Assembly (NCBI GenBank): GCA_006937955.1
Contig: SSNP01000148.1
Span: forward strand, 591,755 to 655,754
DNA from: Pachypanchax playfairii
Taxonomy: Eukaryota; Chordata; Actinopteri; Cyprinodontiformes; Aplocheilidae
Reading direction: 5' to 3'
DNA length: 64,000 nt
Part shown: positions 45,978-58,942 of the stretch, piece after piece
Layout of the letters: the number at the start of each line of letters is the position of its first letter
Numbering within the stretch: the stretch's first letter is position 1
The notes under the pieces: model-generated
Databases searched by the model: none
What the model saw: only the letters and a program-made list of their open reading frames with translations
Told to the model about the DNA's origin: nothing
Translations under genes and position numbers: made by a program

Positions 45978-48900
45978 TAGAGGGTTCTAGCTGTGGGCAG
46001 GAAGGATCTCCTGTAGAGGGTTCTAGCTGTGGACGGGAAGGATCTCCTGTAGATGGTTCTAGCTGTGGGCAGGAAGGATCTCCTGTAGAGGGTTCTAGCT
46101 GTGGACGGGAAGGATCTCCTGTAGAGAGTTCTAGCTGTGGGCAGGAAGGATCCCCTGTAGAGGGTTCTAGCTGTGGACGGGAAGGATCTCCTGTAGAGGG
46201 TTCTAGCTGTGGACGGGAAGGATCTCCTGTAGAGGGTTCTAGCTGTAGACAGAAATGATCTCCTGTAGAGGGTTCTAGCTGTAGACAGTAAGGATCTCCT
46301 GTAGAGGGTTCTAGCTGTAGACAGAAATGATCTCCTGTAGAGGGTTCTAGCTGTGGGCAGGAAGGATCTCCTGTAGAGGGTTCTAGCTGTGGACGGGAAG
46401 GATCTCCTATAGAGAGTTCTAGCTGTAGACGGGAAGGATCTCCTGTAGAGGGTTCTAGCTGTAGACGGGAAGGATCTCCTGTAGAGGGTTCTAGCTGTGG
46501 GCAGGAAGGATCTCCTGTAGAGGGTTCTAGCTGTAGACAGAAATGATCTCCTGTAGAGGGTTCTAGCTGTGGGCAGGAAGGATCTCCTGTAGAGGGTTCT
46601 AGCTGTGGACGGGAAGGATCTCCTGTAGATGAGTCTAGTTGTGGTCAGGAATGATCTCCTGTAGAGGGTTCTAGCTGTAGACAGTAAGGCTCTCCTGTAG
46701 AGGGTTCTAGCTGTGGACAGGAGGGAGCTCCTGTAGAGGGTTCTAGCTGTAGACGGGAAGGATCTCCTGTAGAGGGTTCTAGCTGTAGACGGGAAGGATC
46801 TCCTGTAGAGGGTTCTAGCTGTGGGCAGGAAGGATCTCCTGTAGAGGGTTCTAGCTGTGGGCAGGAAGGATCTCCTGTAGAGGGTTCTAGCTGTAGACGG
46901 TAAGGATCTCCTGTAGAGGGTTCTAGCTGTGGACGGGAAGGATCTCCTGTAGAGGGTTCTAGCTGTGGACAGAAATGATCTCCTGTAGAGGGTTCTAGCT
47001 GTGGACGGGAAGGATCTCCTGTAGAGGGTTCTAGCTGTGGACGGGAAGGATCTCCTGTAGAGGGTTCTAGCTGTGGGCAGGAAGGATCTCCTGTAGAGGG
47101 TTCTAGCTGTAGACAGTAAGGATCTCCTGTAGAGGGTTCTAGCTGTAGACAGAAATGATCTCCTGTAGAGGGTTCTAGCTGTGGGCAGGAAGGATCTCCT
47201 GTAGAGGGTTCTAGCTGTGGGCAGGAAGGATCTCCTGTAGAGGGTTCTAGCTGTAGACAGAAATGATCTCCTGTAGAGGGTTCTAGCTGTGGACGCGGAG
47301 GCTCTCCTGTAGAGGGTTCTAGCTGTAGACGGGAAGGAGCTCCTGTAGAGGGTTCTAGCTGTGGACGGGAAGGATCTCCTGTAGAGGGTTCTAGCTGTAG
47401 ACAGAAATGATCTCCTGTAGAGGGTTCTAGCTGTGGGCAGGAAGGATCTCCTGTAGAGGGTTCTAGCTGTGGACGGGAAGGATCTCCTGTAGAGGGTTCT
47501 AGCTGTAGACAGAAATTATCTCCTGTAGAGGGTTCTAGCTGTGGACAGGAAGGATCTCCTGTAGAGGGTTCTAGCTGTGGACAGGAAGGATCTCCTGTAG
47601 AGGGTTCTAGCTGTGGGCAGGAAGGATCTCCTGTAGAGGGTTCTAGCTGTGGACGGGAAGGATCTCCTGTAGAGGGTTCTAGCTGTGGACAGGAAGGATC
47701 TCCTGTAGAGGGTTCTAGCTGTGGACGGGAAGGATCTCCTGTAGAGGGTTCTAGCTGTGGGCAGGAAGGATCTCCTGTAGAGGGTTCTAGCTGTAGACAG
47801 AAATGATCTCCTGTAGAGGGTTCTAGCTGTGGGCAGGAAGGATCTCCTGTAGAGGGTTCTAGCTGTGGACGGGAAGGATCTCCTGTAGAGGGTTCTAGCT
47901 GTGGACGGGAAGGATCTCCTGTAGAGGGTTCTAGCTGTAGACAGAAATGATCTCCTGTAGAGGGTTCTAGCTGTGGGCAGGAAGGATCTCCTGTAGAGGG
48001 TTCTAGCTGTGGACGGGAAGGATCTCCTGTAGAGGGTTCTAGCTGTAGACAGAAATGATCTCCTGTAGAGGGTTCTAGCTGTAGACAGTAAGGATCTCCT
48101 GTAGAGGGTTCTAGCTGTGGGCAGGAAGGATCTCCTGTAGAGGGTTCTAGCTGTAGACAGTAAGGATCTCCTGTAGAGGGTTCTAGCTGTAGACAGAAAT
48201 GATCTCCTGTAGAGGGTTCTAGCTGTGGGCAGGAAGGATCTCCTGTAGAGGGTTCTAGCTGTGGACGGGAAGGATCTCTTGTAGACGGTTCTAGCTGTGG
48301 ACAGGAAGGAGCGCCTGTAGAGGGTTCTAGCTGTGGGCGGGAAGGATCTCCTGTAGAGAGTTCTAGCTGTGGGCAGGAAGGATCTCTTGTAGAGGGTTCT
48401 AGCTGTGGACAGGAAGGATCTCCTGTAGAGGGTTCTAGCTGTAGACAGGAAGGATCTCCTGTAGATGGTTCTAGCTGTGGGCAGGAATGGATCTCCTGTA
48501 TAGGGTTCTAGCTGTGGACGGGAAGGATCTCCTGTAGAGGGTTCTAGCTGTGGGCAGGAAGGATCTCCTGTAGAGGGTTCTAGCTGTGGCCAGTAAGGAT
48601 CTCCTGTAGAGGGTTCTAGCTGTAGACAGAAATGATCTCCTGTAGAGGGTTCTAGCTGTGGGCAGGAAGGATCTCCTGTAGAGGGTTCTAGCTGTGGACG
48701 GGAAGGATCTCCTGTAGAGAGTTCTAGCTGTAGATGGGAAGGATCTCCTGTAGAGGGTTCTAGCTGTGGACGGGAAGGATCTCCTGTAGAGGGTTCTAGC
48801 TGTGGGCAGGAAGGATCTCCTGTAGAGAGTTCTAGCTGTGGGCAGGAAGGATCTCCTGTAGAGGGTTCTAGCTGTGGACAGTAAGGATCTCCTGTAGAGG

Positions 48901-51900
48901 GTTCTAGCTGTAGACAGAAATGATCTCCTGTAGAGGGTTCTAGCTGTGGGCAGGAAGGATCTCCTGTAGAGGGTTCTAGCTGTGGACGGGAAGGATCTCC
49001 TGTAGAGGGTTCTAGCTGTGGGCAGGAAGGATCTCCTGTAGAGAGTTCTAGCTGTGGGCAGGAAGGATCTCCTGTAGAGGGTTCTAGCTGTGGACGGGAA
49101 GGATCTCCTGTAGAGGGTTCTAGCTGTGGACAGGAAGGATCTCCTGTAGAGGGTTCTAGCTGTGGGCAGGAAGGATCTCCTGTAGAGGGTTCTAGCTGTG
49201 GACGGGAAGGATCTCCTGTAGAGGGTTCTAGCTGTGGACAGGAAGGATCTCCTGTAGAGGGTTCTAGCTGTGGACAGGAAGGATCTCCTGTAGAGGGTTC
49301 TAGCTGTTGACAGAAATGATCTCCTGTAGAGGGTTCTAGCTGTGGACGGGAAGGATCTCCTGTAGAGGGTTCTAGCTGTAGACGGGAAGGATCTCCTGTA
49401 GAGGGTTCTAGCTGTAGACGGGAAGGATCTCCTGCAGAGGGTTCTAGCTGTGGGCAGGAACGATCTCCTGTAGAGGGTTCTAGCTGTGGGCAGGAAGGAT
49501 CTCCTGTAGAGGGTTCTAGCTGTGGGCGGAAAGGATCTCCTGTAGAGGGTTCTCGGTGTGGGCAGGAAGGATCTCCTGTAGAGGGTTCTAGCTGTAGACG
49601 GGAAGGATCTCCTGTAGAGGGTTCTAGCTGTAGACGGGAAGGATCTCCTGTAGAGGGTTCTAGCTGTGGGCAGGAAGGATCTCCTGTAGAGGGTTCTAGC
49701 TGTGGACAGGAAGGATCTCCTGTAGAGGGTTCTAGCTGTGGGCAGGAAGGATATCCTGTAGAGAGTTCTAGCTGTGGGCAGGAAGGATCTCCTGTAGAGG
49801 GTTCTAGCTGTGGACGGGAAGGATCTCCTGTAGATGGTTCTAGCTGTGGACGGGAGGGACCGCCTGTAGAGGGTTCTAGCTGTAGACAGAAATGATCTCC
49901 TGTAGAGGGTTCTAGCTGTGGGCAGGAAGGATCTCCTGTAGAGGGTTCTAGCTGTGGGCAGGAAGGATCTCCTGTAGAGGGTTCTAGCTGTGGACGGGAA
50001 GGATCTCCTGTAGAGGGTTCTAGCTGTGGGCAGGAAGGATCTCCTGTAGAGGGTTCTAGCTGTGGACGGGAAGGATCTCCTGTAGAGGGTTCTAGCTGTG
50101 GGCAGGAAGGATCTCCTGTAGAGAGTTCTAGCTGTGGGCAGGAAGGATCTCTTGTAGAGGGTTCTAGCTGTAGACAGAAATGATCTCCTGTAGAGGGTTC
50201 TAGCTGTGGGCAGGAAGGATCTCCTGTAGAGGGTTCTAGCTGTGGGCAGGAATGGATCTCCTGTATAGGGTTCTAGCTGTGGACGGGAAGGATCTCCTGT
50301 AGAGGGTTCTAGCTGTAGACAGTAATGATCTCCTGTAGAGGGTTCTAGCTGTGGGCAGGCAGGATCTCCTGTAGAGGGTTCTAGCTGTGGACAGTAAGGA
50401 TCTCCTGTAGAGGGTTCTAGCTGTGGACGGGAAGGATCTCCTGTAGAGGGTTCTAGCTGTAGACAGAAATGATCTCCTGTAGAGGGTTCTAGCTGTGGGC
50501 AGGAAGGATCTCCTGTAGAGGGTTCTAGCTGTGGGCAGGAAGGATCTCCTGTAGAGGGTTCTAGCTGTGGACGGGAAGGATCTCCTGTAGATGGTTCTAG
50601 CTGTGGGCAGGAACGATCTCCTGTAGAGGGTTCTAGCTGTGGGCAGGAAGGATCTCCTGTAGAGGGTTCTAGCTGTGGGCAGGAAGGATCTCCTGTAGAG
50701 GGTTCTAGCTGTGGACGGGAAGGATCTCCTGTAGATGGTTCTAGCTGTGGGCAGGAAGGATCTCCTGTAGAGGGTTCTAGCTGTGGGCAGGAAGGATCTC
50801 CTGTAGGGGGTTCTAGCTGTGGGCAGGAAGGATCTCCTGTAGAGAGTTCTAGCTGTGGGCAGGAAGGATCTCCTGTAGAGGGTTCTAGCTGTGGACGGGA
50901 AGGATCTCCTGTAGAGGGTTCTAGCTGTAGACAGAAATGATCTCCTGTAGAGGGTTCTAGCTGTAGACAGTAAGGATCTCCTGTAGAGGGTTCTAGCTGT
51001 AGACAGAGATGATCTCCTGTAGAGGGTTCTAGCTGTGGGCAGGAAGGATCTCCTGTAGAGGGTTCTAGCTGTGGACGGGAAGGATCTCCTGTAGATGGTT
51101 CTAGCTGTGGGCAGGAATGGATCTCCTGTATAGGGTTCTAGCTGTGGACGGGAAGGATCTCCTGTAGAGGGTTCTAGCTGTGGACGGGAAGGATCTCCTG
51201 TAGAGAGTTCTAGCTGTGGGCAGGAAGGATCTCCTGTAGAGGGTTCTAGCTGTGGACAGGAAGGATCTCCTGTAGAGGGTTCTAGCTGTGGGCAGGAAGG
51301 ATCTCCTGTAGAGGGTTCTAGCTGTGGGCAGGAAGGATCTCCTGTAGAGGGTTCTAGCTGTGGGCAGGAAGGATCTCCTGTAGAGGGTTCTAGCTGTGGA
51401 CGGGAAGGATCTCCTGTAGAGGGTTCTAGCTGTGGGCAGGAAGGATCTCCTGTAGAGGGTTCTAGCTGTGGACAGGAAGGATCTCCTGTAGAGAGTTCTA
51501 GCTGTGGGCAGGAAGGATCTCCTGTAGAGGGTTCTAGCTGTGGACGGGAAGGATCTCCTGTAGAGGGTTCTAGCTGTGGACGGGAAGGATCTCCTGTAGA
51601 GGGTTCTAGCTGTGGGCAGGAAGGATCTCCTGTAGAGGGTTCTAGCTGTGGACAGGAATGATCTCCTGTAGAGGGTTCTAGCTGTGGGCAGGAAGGATCT
51701 CCTGTAGAGGGTTCTAGCTGTGGACAGGAAGGATCTCCTGTAGATGGTTCTAGCTGTGGGCAGGAATGGATCTCCTGTATAGGGTTCTAGCTGTGGACGG
51801 GAAGGATCTCCTGTAGAGGGTTCTAGCTGTGGACAGGAAGGATCTCCTGTAGAGGGTTCTAGCTGTGGGCAGGAAGGATCTCCTGTAGAGGGTTCTAGCT

Positions 51901-53772
51901 GTGGGCAGGAAGGATCTCCTGTAGAGGGTTCTAGCTGTGGACGGGAAGGATCTCCTGTAGAGGGTTCTAGCTGTGGACGGGAAGGATCTCCTGTAGAGGG
52001 TTCTAGCTGTAGACAGTAATGATCTCCTGTAGAGGGTTCTAGCTGTAGACAGAAATGATCTCCTGTAGAGGGTTCTAGCTGTGGGCAGGAAGGATCTCCT
52101 GTAGAGGGTTCTAGCTGTGGACGGGAAGGATCTCCTGTAGATGGTTCTAGCTGTGGGCAGGAACGATCTCCTGTAGAGGGTTCTAGCTGTGGGCAGGAAG
52201 GATCTCCTGTAGAGGGTTCTAGCTGTGGACGGGAAGGATGTCCTGTAGAGGGTTGTAGCTGTGGGCAGGAAGGATCTCCTGTAGAGGGTTCTAGCTGTGG
52301 GCGGGAAGGATCTCCTGTAGCGGGTTCTAGCTGTAGACAGAANNNNNNNNNNCAGGAAGGATCTCCTGTAGAGGGTTCTAGCTGTGGACAGGAAGGATCT
52401 CCTGTAGAGGGTTCTAGCTGTGGGCAGGAAGGATCTCCTGTAGAGAGTTCTAGCTGTGGGCAGGAAGGATCTCCTGTAGAGGGTTCTAGCTGTGGACGGG
52501 AAGGATCTCCTGTAGAGGGTTCTAGCTGTAGACAGAAATGATCTCCTGTAGAGGGTTCTAGCTGTGGGCAGGAAGGATCTCCTGTAGAGGGTTCTAGCTG
52601 TGGACAGGAAGGATCTCCTGTAGAGGGTTCTAGCTGTGGGCAGGAAGGATCTCCTGTAGAGGGTTCTAGCTGTGGACGGGAAGGATCTCCTGTAGAGGGT
52701 TCTAGCTGTGGACGGGAAGGATCTCCTGTAGAGGGTTCTAGCTGTAGACAGAAATGATCTCCTGTAGAGGGTTCTAGCTGTAGACAGTAAGGATCTCCTG
52801 TAGAGGGTTCTAGCTGTGGGCAGGAAGGATCTCCTGTAGAGGGTTCTAGCTGTGGACGGGAAGGATCTCCTGTAGAGGGTTCTAGCTGTGGGCAGGAAGG
52901 ATCTCCTGTAGAGGGTTCTAGCTGTAGACAGTAAGGATCTCCTGTAGAGGGTTCTAGCTGTAGACAGAAATGATCTCCTGTAGAGGGTTCTAGCTGTGGG
53001 CAGGAAGGATCTCCTGTAGAGGGTTCTAGCTGTGGACAGGAAGGATCTCCTGTAGAGGGTTCTAGCTGTGGATAGGCAGGATCTCCTGTAGAGGGTTCTA
53101 GCTGTGGACGGGAAGGATCTCCTGTAGAGAGTTCTAGCTGTGGGCAGGAAGGATCTCCTGTAGAGGGTTCTAGCTGTGGACGGGAAGGATCTCCTGTAGA
53201 GGGTTCTAGCTGTAGACAGAAATTATCTCCTGTAGAGGGTTCTAGCTGTGGACAGGAAGGATCTCCTGTAGAGGGTTCTAGCTGTAGACAGTAAGGATCT
53301 CCTGTACAGGGTTCTAGCTGTAGACAGAAATTATCTCCTGTAGAGGGTTCTAGCTGTGGGCAGGAAGGATCTCCTGTAGAGGGTTCTAGCTGTAGACAGT
53401 AAGGATCTCCTGTAGAGGGTTCTAGCTGTAGACAGAAATTATCTCCTGTAGAGGGTTCTAGCTGTGGGCAGGAAGGATCTCCTGTAGAGGGTTCTAGCTG
53501 TGGACGGGAAGGATCTCCTGTAGAGGGTTCTAGCTGTAGACGGGAAGGATCTCCTGTAGAGGGTTCTAGCTGTAGACGGGAAGGATCTCCTATAGAGAGT
53601 TCTAGCTGTGGACAGGAAGGACCTCCTGTAGAGGGTTCTAGCTGTGGACGGGAAGGATCTCCTGTAGAGGGTTCTAGCTGTAGACGGGAAGGATCTCCTG
53701 TAGAGGGTTCTAGCTGTAGACGGGAAGGATCTCCTATAGAGAGTTCTAGCTGTGGACAGGAAGGATCTCCTG
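45978..53772 (-). repeat. 36-bp minisatellite, about 216 copies
   Basis: The plus-strand unit reads GGATCTCCTGTAGAGGGTTC then TAGCTGTGGACGGGAA, 36 bp. Line-by-line reading shows a period of exactly 36 over nearly 7.8 kb. Variation is concentrated in the G(G/A)(G/A)C(A/G)G(G/A)(A/T)A part, giving a few recurring types (GGGCAGGAAGG, GGACGGGAAGG, AGACAGAAATG, AGACAGTAAGG). Two of three minus-strand frames are open through long stretches (12-residue repeats PQLEPSTGDPSC and PTARTLYRRSFL). It contains a 10-N gap. The array directly continues the retrotransposon frame at 53773-54070. It is probably non-genic. Confidence 0.97.
52343..52352. other. Assembly gap (10 N) inside the minisatellite
   Basis: Ten N in the array; the true copy number is therefore uncertain. 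Confidence 1.
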
Positions 53773-54070
53773 CAGCGGTCTGTGATGCAGCAGATCTGAA
53801 GAATCTTCTGACTGAAGACACTCTGTTGTTGAGTTACTGTGTTCTGAAGAGGATGATGAGGGTTCTCCATCATGTTCTTCACCCTCCTTTGGATAATCAA
53901 CTCAAGAGGATCCAAAACAAAACCAGACTTCTTTATGAGTTTGTTTAGCCTCTTTACATCACCTGCTCTGATGCTCCACCCCCTCAGGTGACTGAAAGTC
54001 TGAGGTGTACAGAGGGAAAAGGAATGGTGCGAATACAGTCCCCTGTGGTGCTCCTGTGCTGCTGATCACA
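53773..54070 (-). pseudogene. LINE reverse-transcriptase fragment adjoining the array
   Basis: On the minus strand, GAPQGTVFAPFLFPLYTSDF (about 54010-54070) is a reverse-transcriptase motif. After a frame change and an internal deletion comes RLNKLIKKSGFVLDPLE, then HPLQNTVTQQQSVFS and RCRRSFLSTARTLYR. These match the C-terminal arrangement of fish non-LTR ORF2 proteins (RLNKL..., HPLHDTV..., RRSFLPTAIRLYN). The catalytic FADD part is missing. The final RRSFLSTARTLYR runs straight into the 36-bp repeats. Confidence 0.75.
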
Positions 54071-54079
54071 TTAGAACAC

Positions 54080-57000
54080 AGATACTGTGAAAGTAAATCA
54101 GATTTTGGCCTGTGGTCGTCGTTTCAGTTCCACAAATAGATTATGCAGTCACTGAGTGTAAAACACAATAATTGGTGCAAAAATATTCACAAGTACACCA
54201 ACTTCATGTCTGGCTGCATTAAAAAAATGCAAAAGCAATGAAATAATCCTTAAAATTGTAACAAGACCTGCAAATCACAAGCTGTTGATAAGACAGAGGT
54301 CCAGAACAGGTTAAGAATAAGAGATAAAGCCTTTGGATCAGAGGATAAAGTAACTCCAGGATTAGCCTGATCACTCCCAAGTCCCCAAAAATACTAACCA
54401 AGCATTCTGACAGAAAGGACACGTTCTGTGATTCCAGGGATGCAACACACTCATAAAGTGGAATTAGACCAGAACAGACTGTGAAATAATGTTTTTATCT
54501 TTGTTTTTATCTTTTCTAGAAAGTCTGAATTGAGATTTTAAGGCTGCTTTGAGGTTTTGAAACTGAACCTGAAGAGTGAAATACTCAAACACCTAAAGCT
54601 TGAACTGAGTCAATTAAAGGAAACTATGTTCCTTCAGAGAGGCATTTCCTGACCATTGACGTAATTAAGACTATCAAGCAGACAAAACAAAGCAAATCTT
54701 AATTTGGGCAACAGTAATTAGACTCCATTAGGACCTCAAAGCTTTGAAGAATTGTAAGTTGGTCCTTTGTATTCTTTAAAATTAGTTCAGAAAATATTTT
54801 CAAATATTTTCAGTAGATAAGAAGAAAGCCACACAGTAGCCGTCTGTGTAATTATAGCTTGGGAGGGAATTTAGGAGGTGACTGAGCAGGAGTGAAAATG
54901 TCTTTCCTTGTTATTCCAAAACAACTCTGGCCTTTATTGGACTTCCTGGCCTCACTGAAGTAAAGGTCAGAAAAGACTCAAGAACACAAACAAATACAGA
55001 TTTGAAGAAGGTGGATTTCTGGGAAAATGCCTGATGGCTGAAACTCATGATGTTTATCTGTAATAGAGAAAAGTGAAGGATTTAGCTGTATGTGGCTTTA
55101 CAAATTACTCCCTACTGTCACCGTTTCTGGTCCTATTCATCATCATTACAGTCGTTACTGGGTCTTTCCTCGGGCTGTTGTTGGGGATAAAAGCCAGCTC
55201 AGACATTGTCTGCAGGACACTAAAGTTCTGAGGTCAACAGCTCCACCCTTGTTTTGTGCTCAAGAGGAGACGTGACTAAATAGACAAAATGAGAGTCTGT
55301 TGTTGGCAGAAAAAGATAAGTGTAACGATGGGAGTGATTCTCAGCAGCATAGAATCATTACATAGTATATTTGATATGCAGTGGAGTGTCACAGCAGAAG
55401 AGAGTGAAAAGAAAGACAGAGATGGTTTAGATCACGTCTTTGCCAGACCACACTGGGTCTGAGAGAAGAAAAGAAAAAAACGTGGAAAGAAAGAATGAGG
55501 AAGGAAACAAGATGAATTTGCAAAGTAAAACAACACAGCTGTTGTGCAGGATACAAAACGTATTTAAATAAAGGAGCAGAACATGTGACAAACACACACT
55601 GAAAAATAATTCTCGCCATGGCAACAGATCTGGAGTCAGATGTTTTTTCTGCCAACTTGAGTGCAGTCAGCAAGTTTCTTCTCATGTGACTGTGAGCTGT
55701 CCTTAAAGATAAAGATGAGGACAGTAATGTCCACATTTTTGACAGAGAAGACAACTGGTTTGAACAAGGAGGAAGACAGAGGGGGTGGTCAGGAAACCTG
55801 TGGCTCCGGGGCCACATGAGGCCCCTCAGTCCTTCTTAACTGGCTCCTGGCGACTTTTACCAACATGAACCAGAGTCACAACAGAAAATTCATTATTTCA
55901 GCAGATTTTTCCTTTCAAATCATTTTTCCACATGGAATTCCTGCAGCAGGATGACAGTAATATCACAAACAGGTTGTTCTGTCTGTATGAACTGGTTCCA
56001 GAACCAGAACTGAACTAACAGACTTGATTTTGACTGAAATGTTTATAAAATGCAGCGATCAGTTGAACTTTGATCTGAATCTTTCTGACCTGCAGCCTGA
56101 TCGTCCTGATCCACCACAAACCAACATGTTACATCAGACTGGAGACTAATTACATTAAACAGATAGTTTGTAAATCTATTGTAAATGTTTTCAACATGTT
56201 CAGTTTTCAGAATAAGAGCTTGTTGTATTAAACAGATTCTTCATATATCAGAAACAAACTGATAAAAGACTCGAGACACTTTAACAAAGTCAAACTTGTT
56301 TCTATTTGTGAACATTTAATTAATAAATGATCAAACTACATCCATCCAACCAGTTTTATAACAGCTTGTTCCTGCAGGATCCTGATGGAGGCTGATGTTT
56401 ATCTCCAGCAGCAGGAACAACAATCTGATGTTTGTTTGTTTTTATAAACATAAAGGTGGAACTTATTGTATAAATTGTTTTCATTTTAATTATAAGGGTA
56501 AATGTGACTTTGTGGCTCTTAATAAATGTAATTTATTATGAATGATGGAATAAAGGCTCCTTCAGTTTAAAGGCTGCAGAACCCTGATCTATAGAACCTG
56601 TAATTCTGTTTTGATGCTTCTTCTAAAGCAGATTCAAAACAATCAAACAGGTGATTAATTCATCTTGTATAAACAAAGTAACATGGCAACTCTCAGGATG
56701 GACCCTTGTGACTTTATATTTATACAACAATGTATAAACCTGGAACTCCAAACGTATTATCAGGACTGAAGAAGCATTTCAGATGAAAGGTGAAAGAAGC
56801 AGGAAAAAGGTCCAGTTGTCGTTTTAGGAAAACCTGTTGATTCACAGTATCATACTGGTTTGGTATTTTATGAAAGTGCTCTGACTAATTTTAAAAGTAA
56901 AAACGTGTCAGTTCCTGATGGGGTTCTTGTTTTGTTTCGTTACCATGATCAGTTCCTGTCAGATTCCCAGTTCCCTTTTCAAGCTCCTTCTGCTCAGTTA

Positions 57001-57329
57001 TTTATAGTGAACATATAATTCCAGATTTTCCAGTCCTTGTGTCAGCATTGCTGCTCTATTATAATATAAAATCTAAACATAAAACATTTCTCTATATATA
57101 AAATAATAAAAACTTGCTCGTTCTTAATTAAATTATTTCTCTACATTTGACCGTGTGGAGCAGTGGCTTGTTATCTGCACGGTACTGGGGTCAATTTTAG
57201 GATTCAGTTTCTTCCCACTTATCATGTGACTCGACAGGAATTGGGACTGAACTGCTCACCTCATGTGGAGGATCTCAATCCCTGCTGGGTCAGAGCTAGA
57301 GCATGACTTTCAGGTCTTTTTTCTTATTG
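54080..57329. other. Intergenic, no supported gene
   Basis: Only short unsupported ORFs. The stretch about 55780-56590 has GTGGCTCCGGGGCCACATGA near one end and GGCTGCAGAACCCTGATCT near the other and may be a decayed DNA transposon, but I could not confirm terminal repeats. Confidence 0.5.
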
Positions 57330-58030
57330 TAGTCTTTAGTACCAGCCTATTTCGGTGCATAGCTAGTCTCGTGAACACCTCGAAGCGTGTCCAACGCCAA
57401 CTGGTTGCACTTCAAAATATGCCATTTTGACGCGTGTGGAGCAGAAATACGCAACTTGTAGGAGGAAGTAGTGCCAGACGGTATTTTTGTGTAATGGCAG
57501 CTGTCAATCTAGCGTTTGAAGAGAGAGTCTCTATGTATTGTGGAGCGCAGAGCAGTGGGACAGTAGGCGGGCTTATTGGCTTTTGCGCGGCTTCGTTGGG
57601 TCAGTCAAAACTTTCAAAAGCAAAATGAACTTAACAGGTTCCCCGATCGCTTCCTTTTTATTCCTGTCTCTGTATAGAAAACAGATTGTTTACCTCCGGG
57701 TGATAATCCACAGCATTTATCAATCATTTCTTTATAGCTTTGGCTGGACCTGCCCCTGTGAACCAGGCTCCTGATTGGTTGAAGTGGCGCGACTTGACCC
57801 TGGAGTTCAGATTTCTCCAACTTCTGCGTCACCACATAAAATGCAGAACATATTTGCGGTTGCGTCTCAAACGCTTGATTTGCGAGAATTGGTCGCGCGA
57901 GTCAGGAAGAAAAGCGGTTTCGCAACGCAAATTTGTTTCGGAAGCATCGCGGGACCCCCGGTCACACTTCATCGCGCTCCTACATTGACTTTCCATGTTA
58001 ACCTGACGCTCTGGTCGCTTCAAAGATTAG
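57330..58030 (+). mobile_element. Non-autonomous DNA transposon, copy 2
   Basis: Direct-orientation relative of 44111-44858 over most of its length, with indels. It shares GAAATACGCAACTT, GTGCCAGACGGTATTTTT, TTGTGGAGCGCAGAGCAG and the CCTGACGCTCTGGTC end. It has no intact ORF. Confidence 0.72.
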
Positions 58031-58940
58031 ATTGTATTAAAAACTATTAACCTCTGAAATGATGCTGTGGTGCACTTGTGTTTAAAGATACACAAACTCA
58101 ACTCGAAACTCAGTAAAAAAACTTTTTGTGTCAAAGCTCTACAAATATTAGTCATTTTGCCATGGCAACCTGTTTTACACTTATGTTGCAAGAGTCAAAC
58201 ATCCTGGATGTCTGAACGTTACCACGTGGTTACCACACGTGTTGAAAATAAACAGAAGCTCTATTTGAGACAGTATGAGACAAGATGCAACAGGAAGCTC
58301 CAGGTTTAAGCTTGACTTTTTGTTCCAATTGCACTGCAGTTAGATTCAGGTCTCTAAACTATGTGGTTCGGATTATACATGAACATTTCTTTGTACAGGA
58401 TTGCACTACTAGGTTACAACAGATGCAAAGAAATAAACCAGCATGTCTACCTAAATCAACTGATCTATTAACTGAAAATAGAATTTACCTACACTAACAC
58501 TACATTTTAGCTCAGTATTTGTAAGACTGACTAAATATTATAAAACCATATCATCATGGATTAGATTGACTTCAGAAGGAAATGAGTAGATAAACAACCA
58601 ATGAGTTCTATTCAAACCCTTCTAATCCAAAAAAATCCTTTCAGCTACAAAGGTGGGCAACAAAAACACATTTTAACACAATATTATTTCTGGAAATCTT
58701 AGTGACAAATTGTAAAATTAAGCAAAATCTAAAACTATACATCACATGTTGAAAAATCCTTCAAGTCCCATAAATAAGCAAAAGAAGGCTCAGCAGGAAT
58801 AAAGAGACACAATCTGAAAAGTTTAAAAATCTTCTGGACTTGTTGTTTTCACAAAGCACATCCTCACAGTGTAAATCACAAGAGATTCTGTGAGCGACGT
58901 CTCCAGCCTGCTTCGTAAAAACTGTAAGAAAGTATTAATA
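58031..58940. other. Intergenic, nothing recognised
   Basis: AT-rich with only short ORFs; no repeat, RNA gene or exon identified. Confidence 0.5.
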
Positions 58941-58942
58941 CT

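Noticed and set aside
45978..53772. CRISPR-like appearance of regularly spaced short repeats
   Set aside because: The units are directly adjacent, with no unique spacers, and the host is a vertebrate. It is a minisatellite.
51101..53915. Long minus-strand ORFs as a repeat-protein gene
   Set aside because: They exist because the unit is 36 bp. They cross an N gap, switch repeat frame, and start within a LINE fragment. Reported as a finding, not as a gene.
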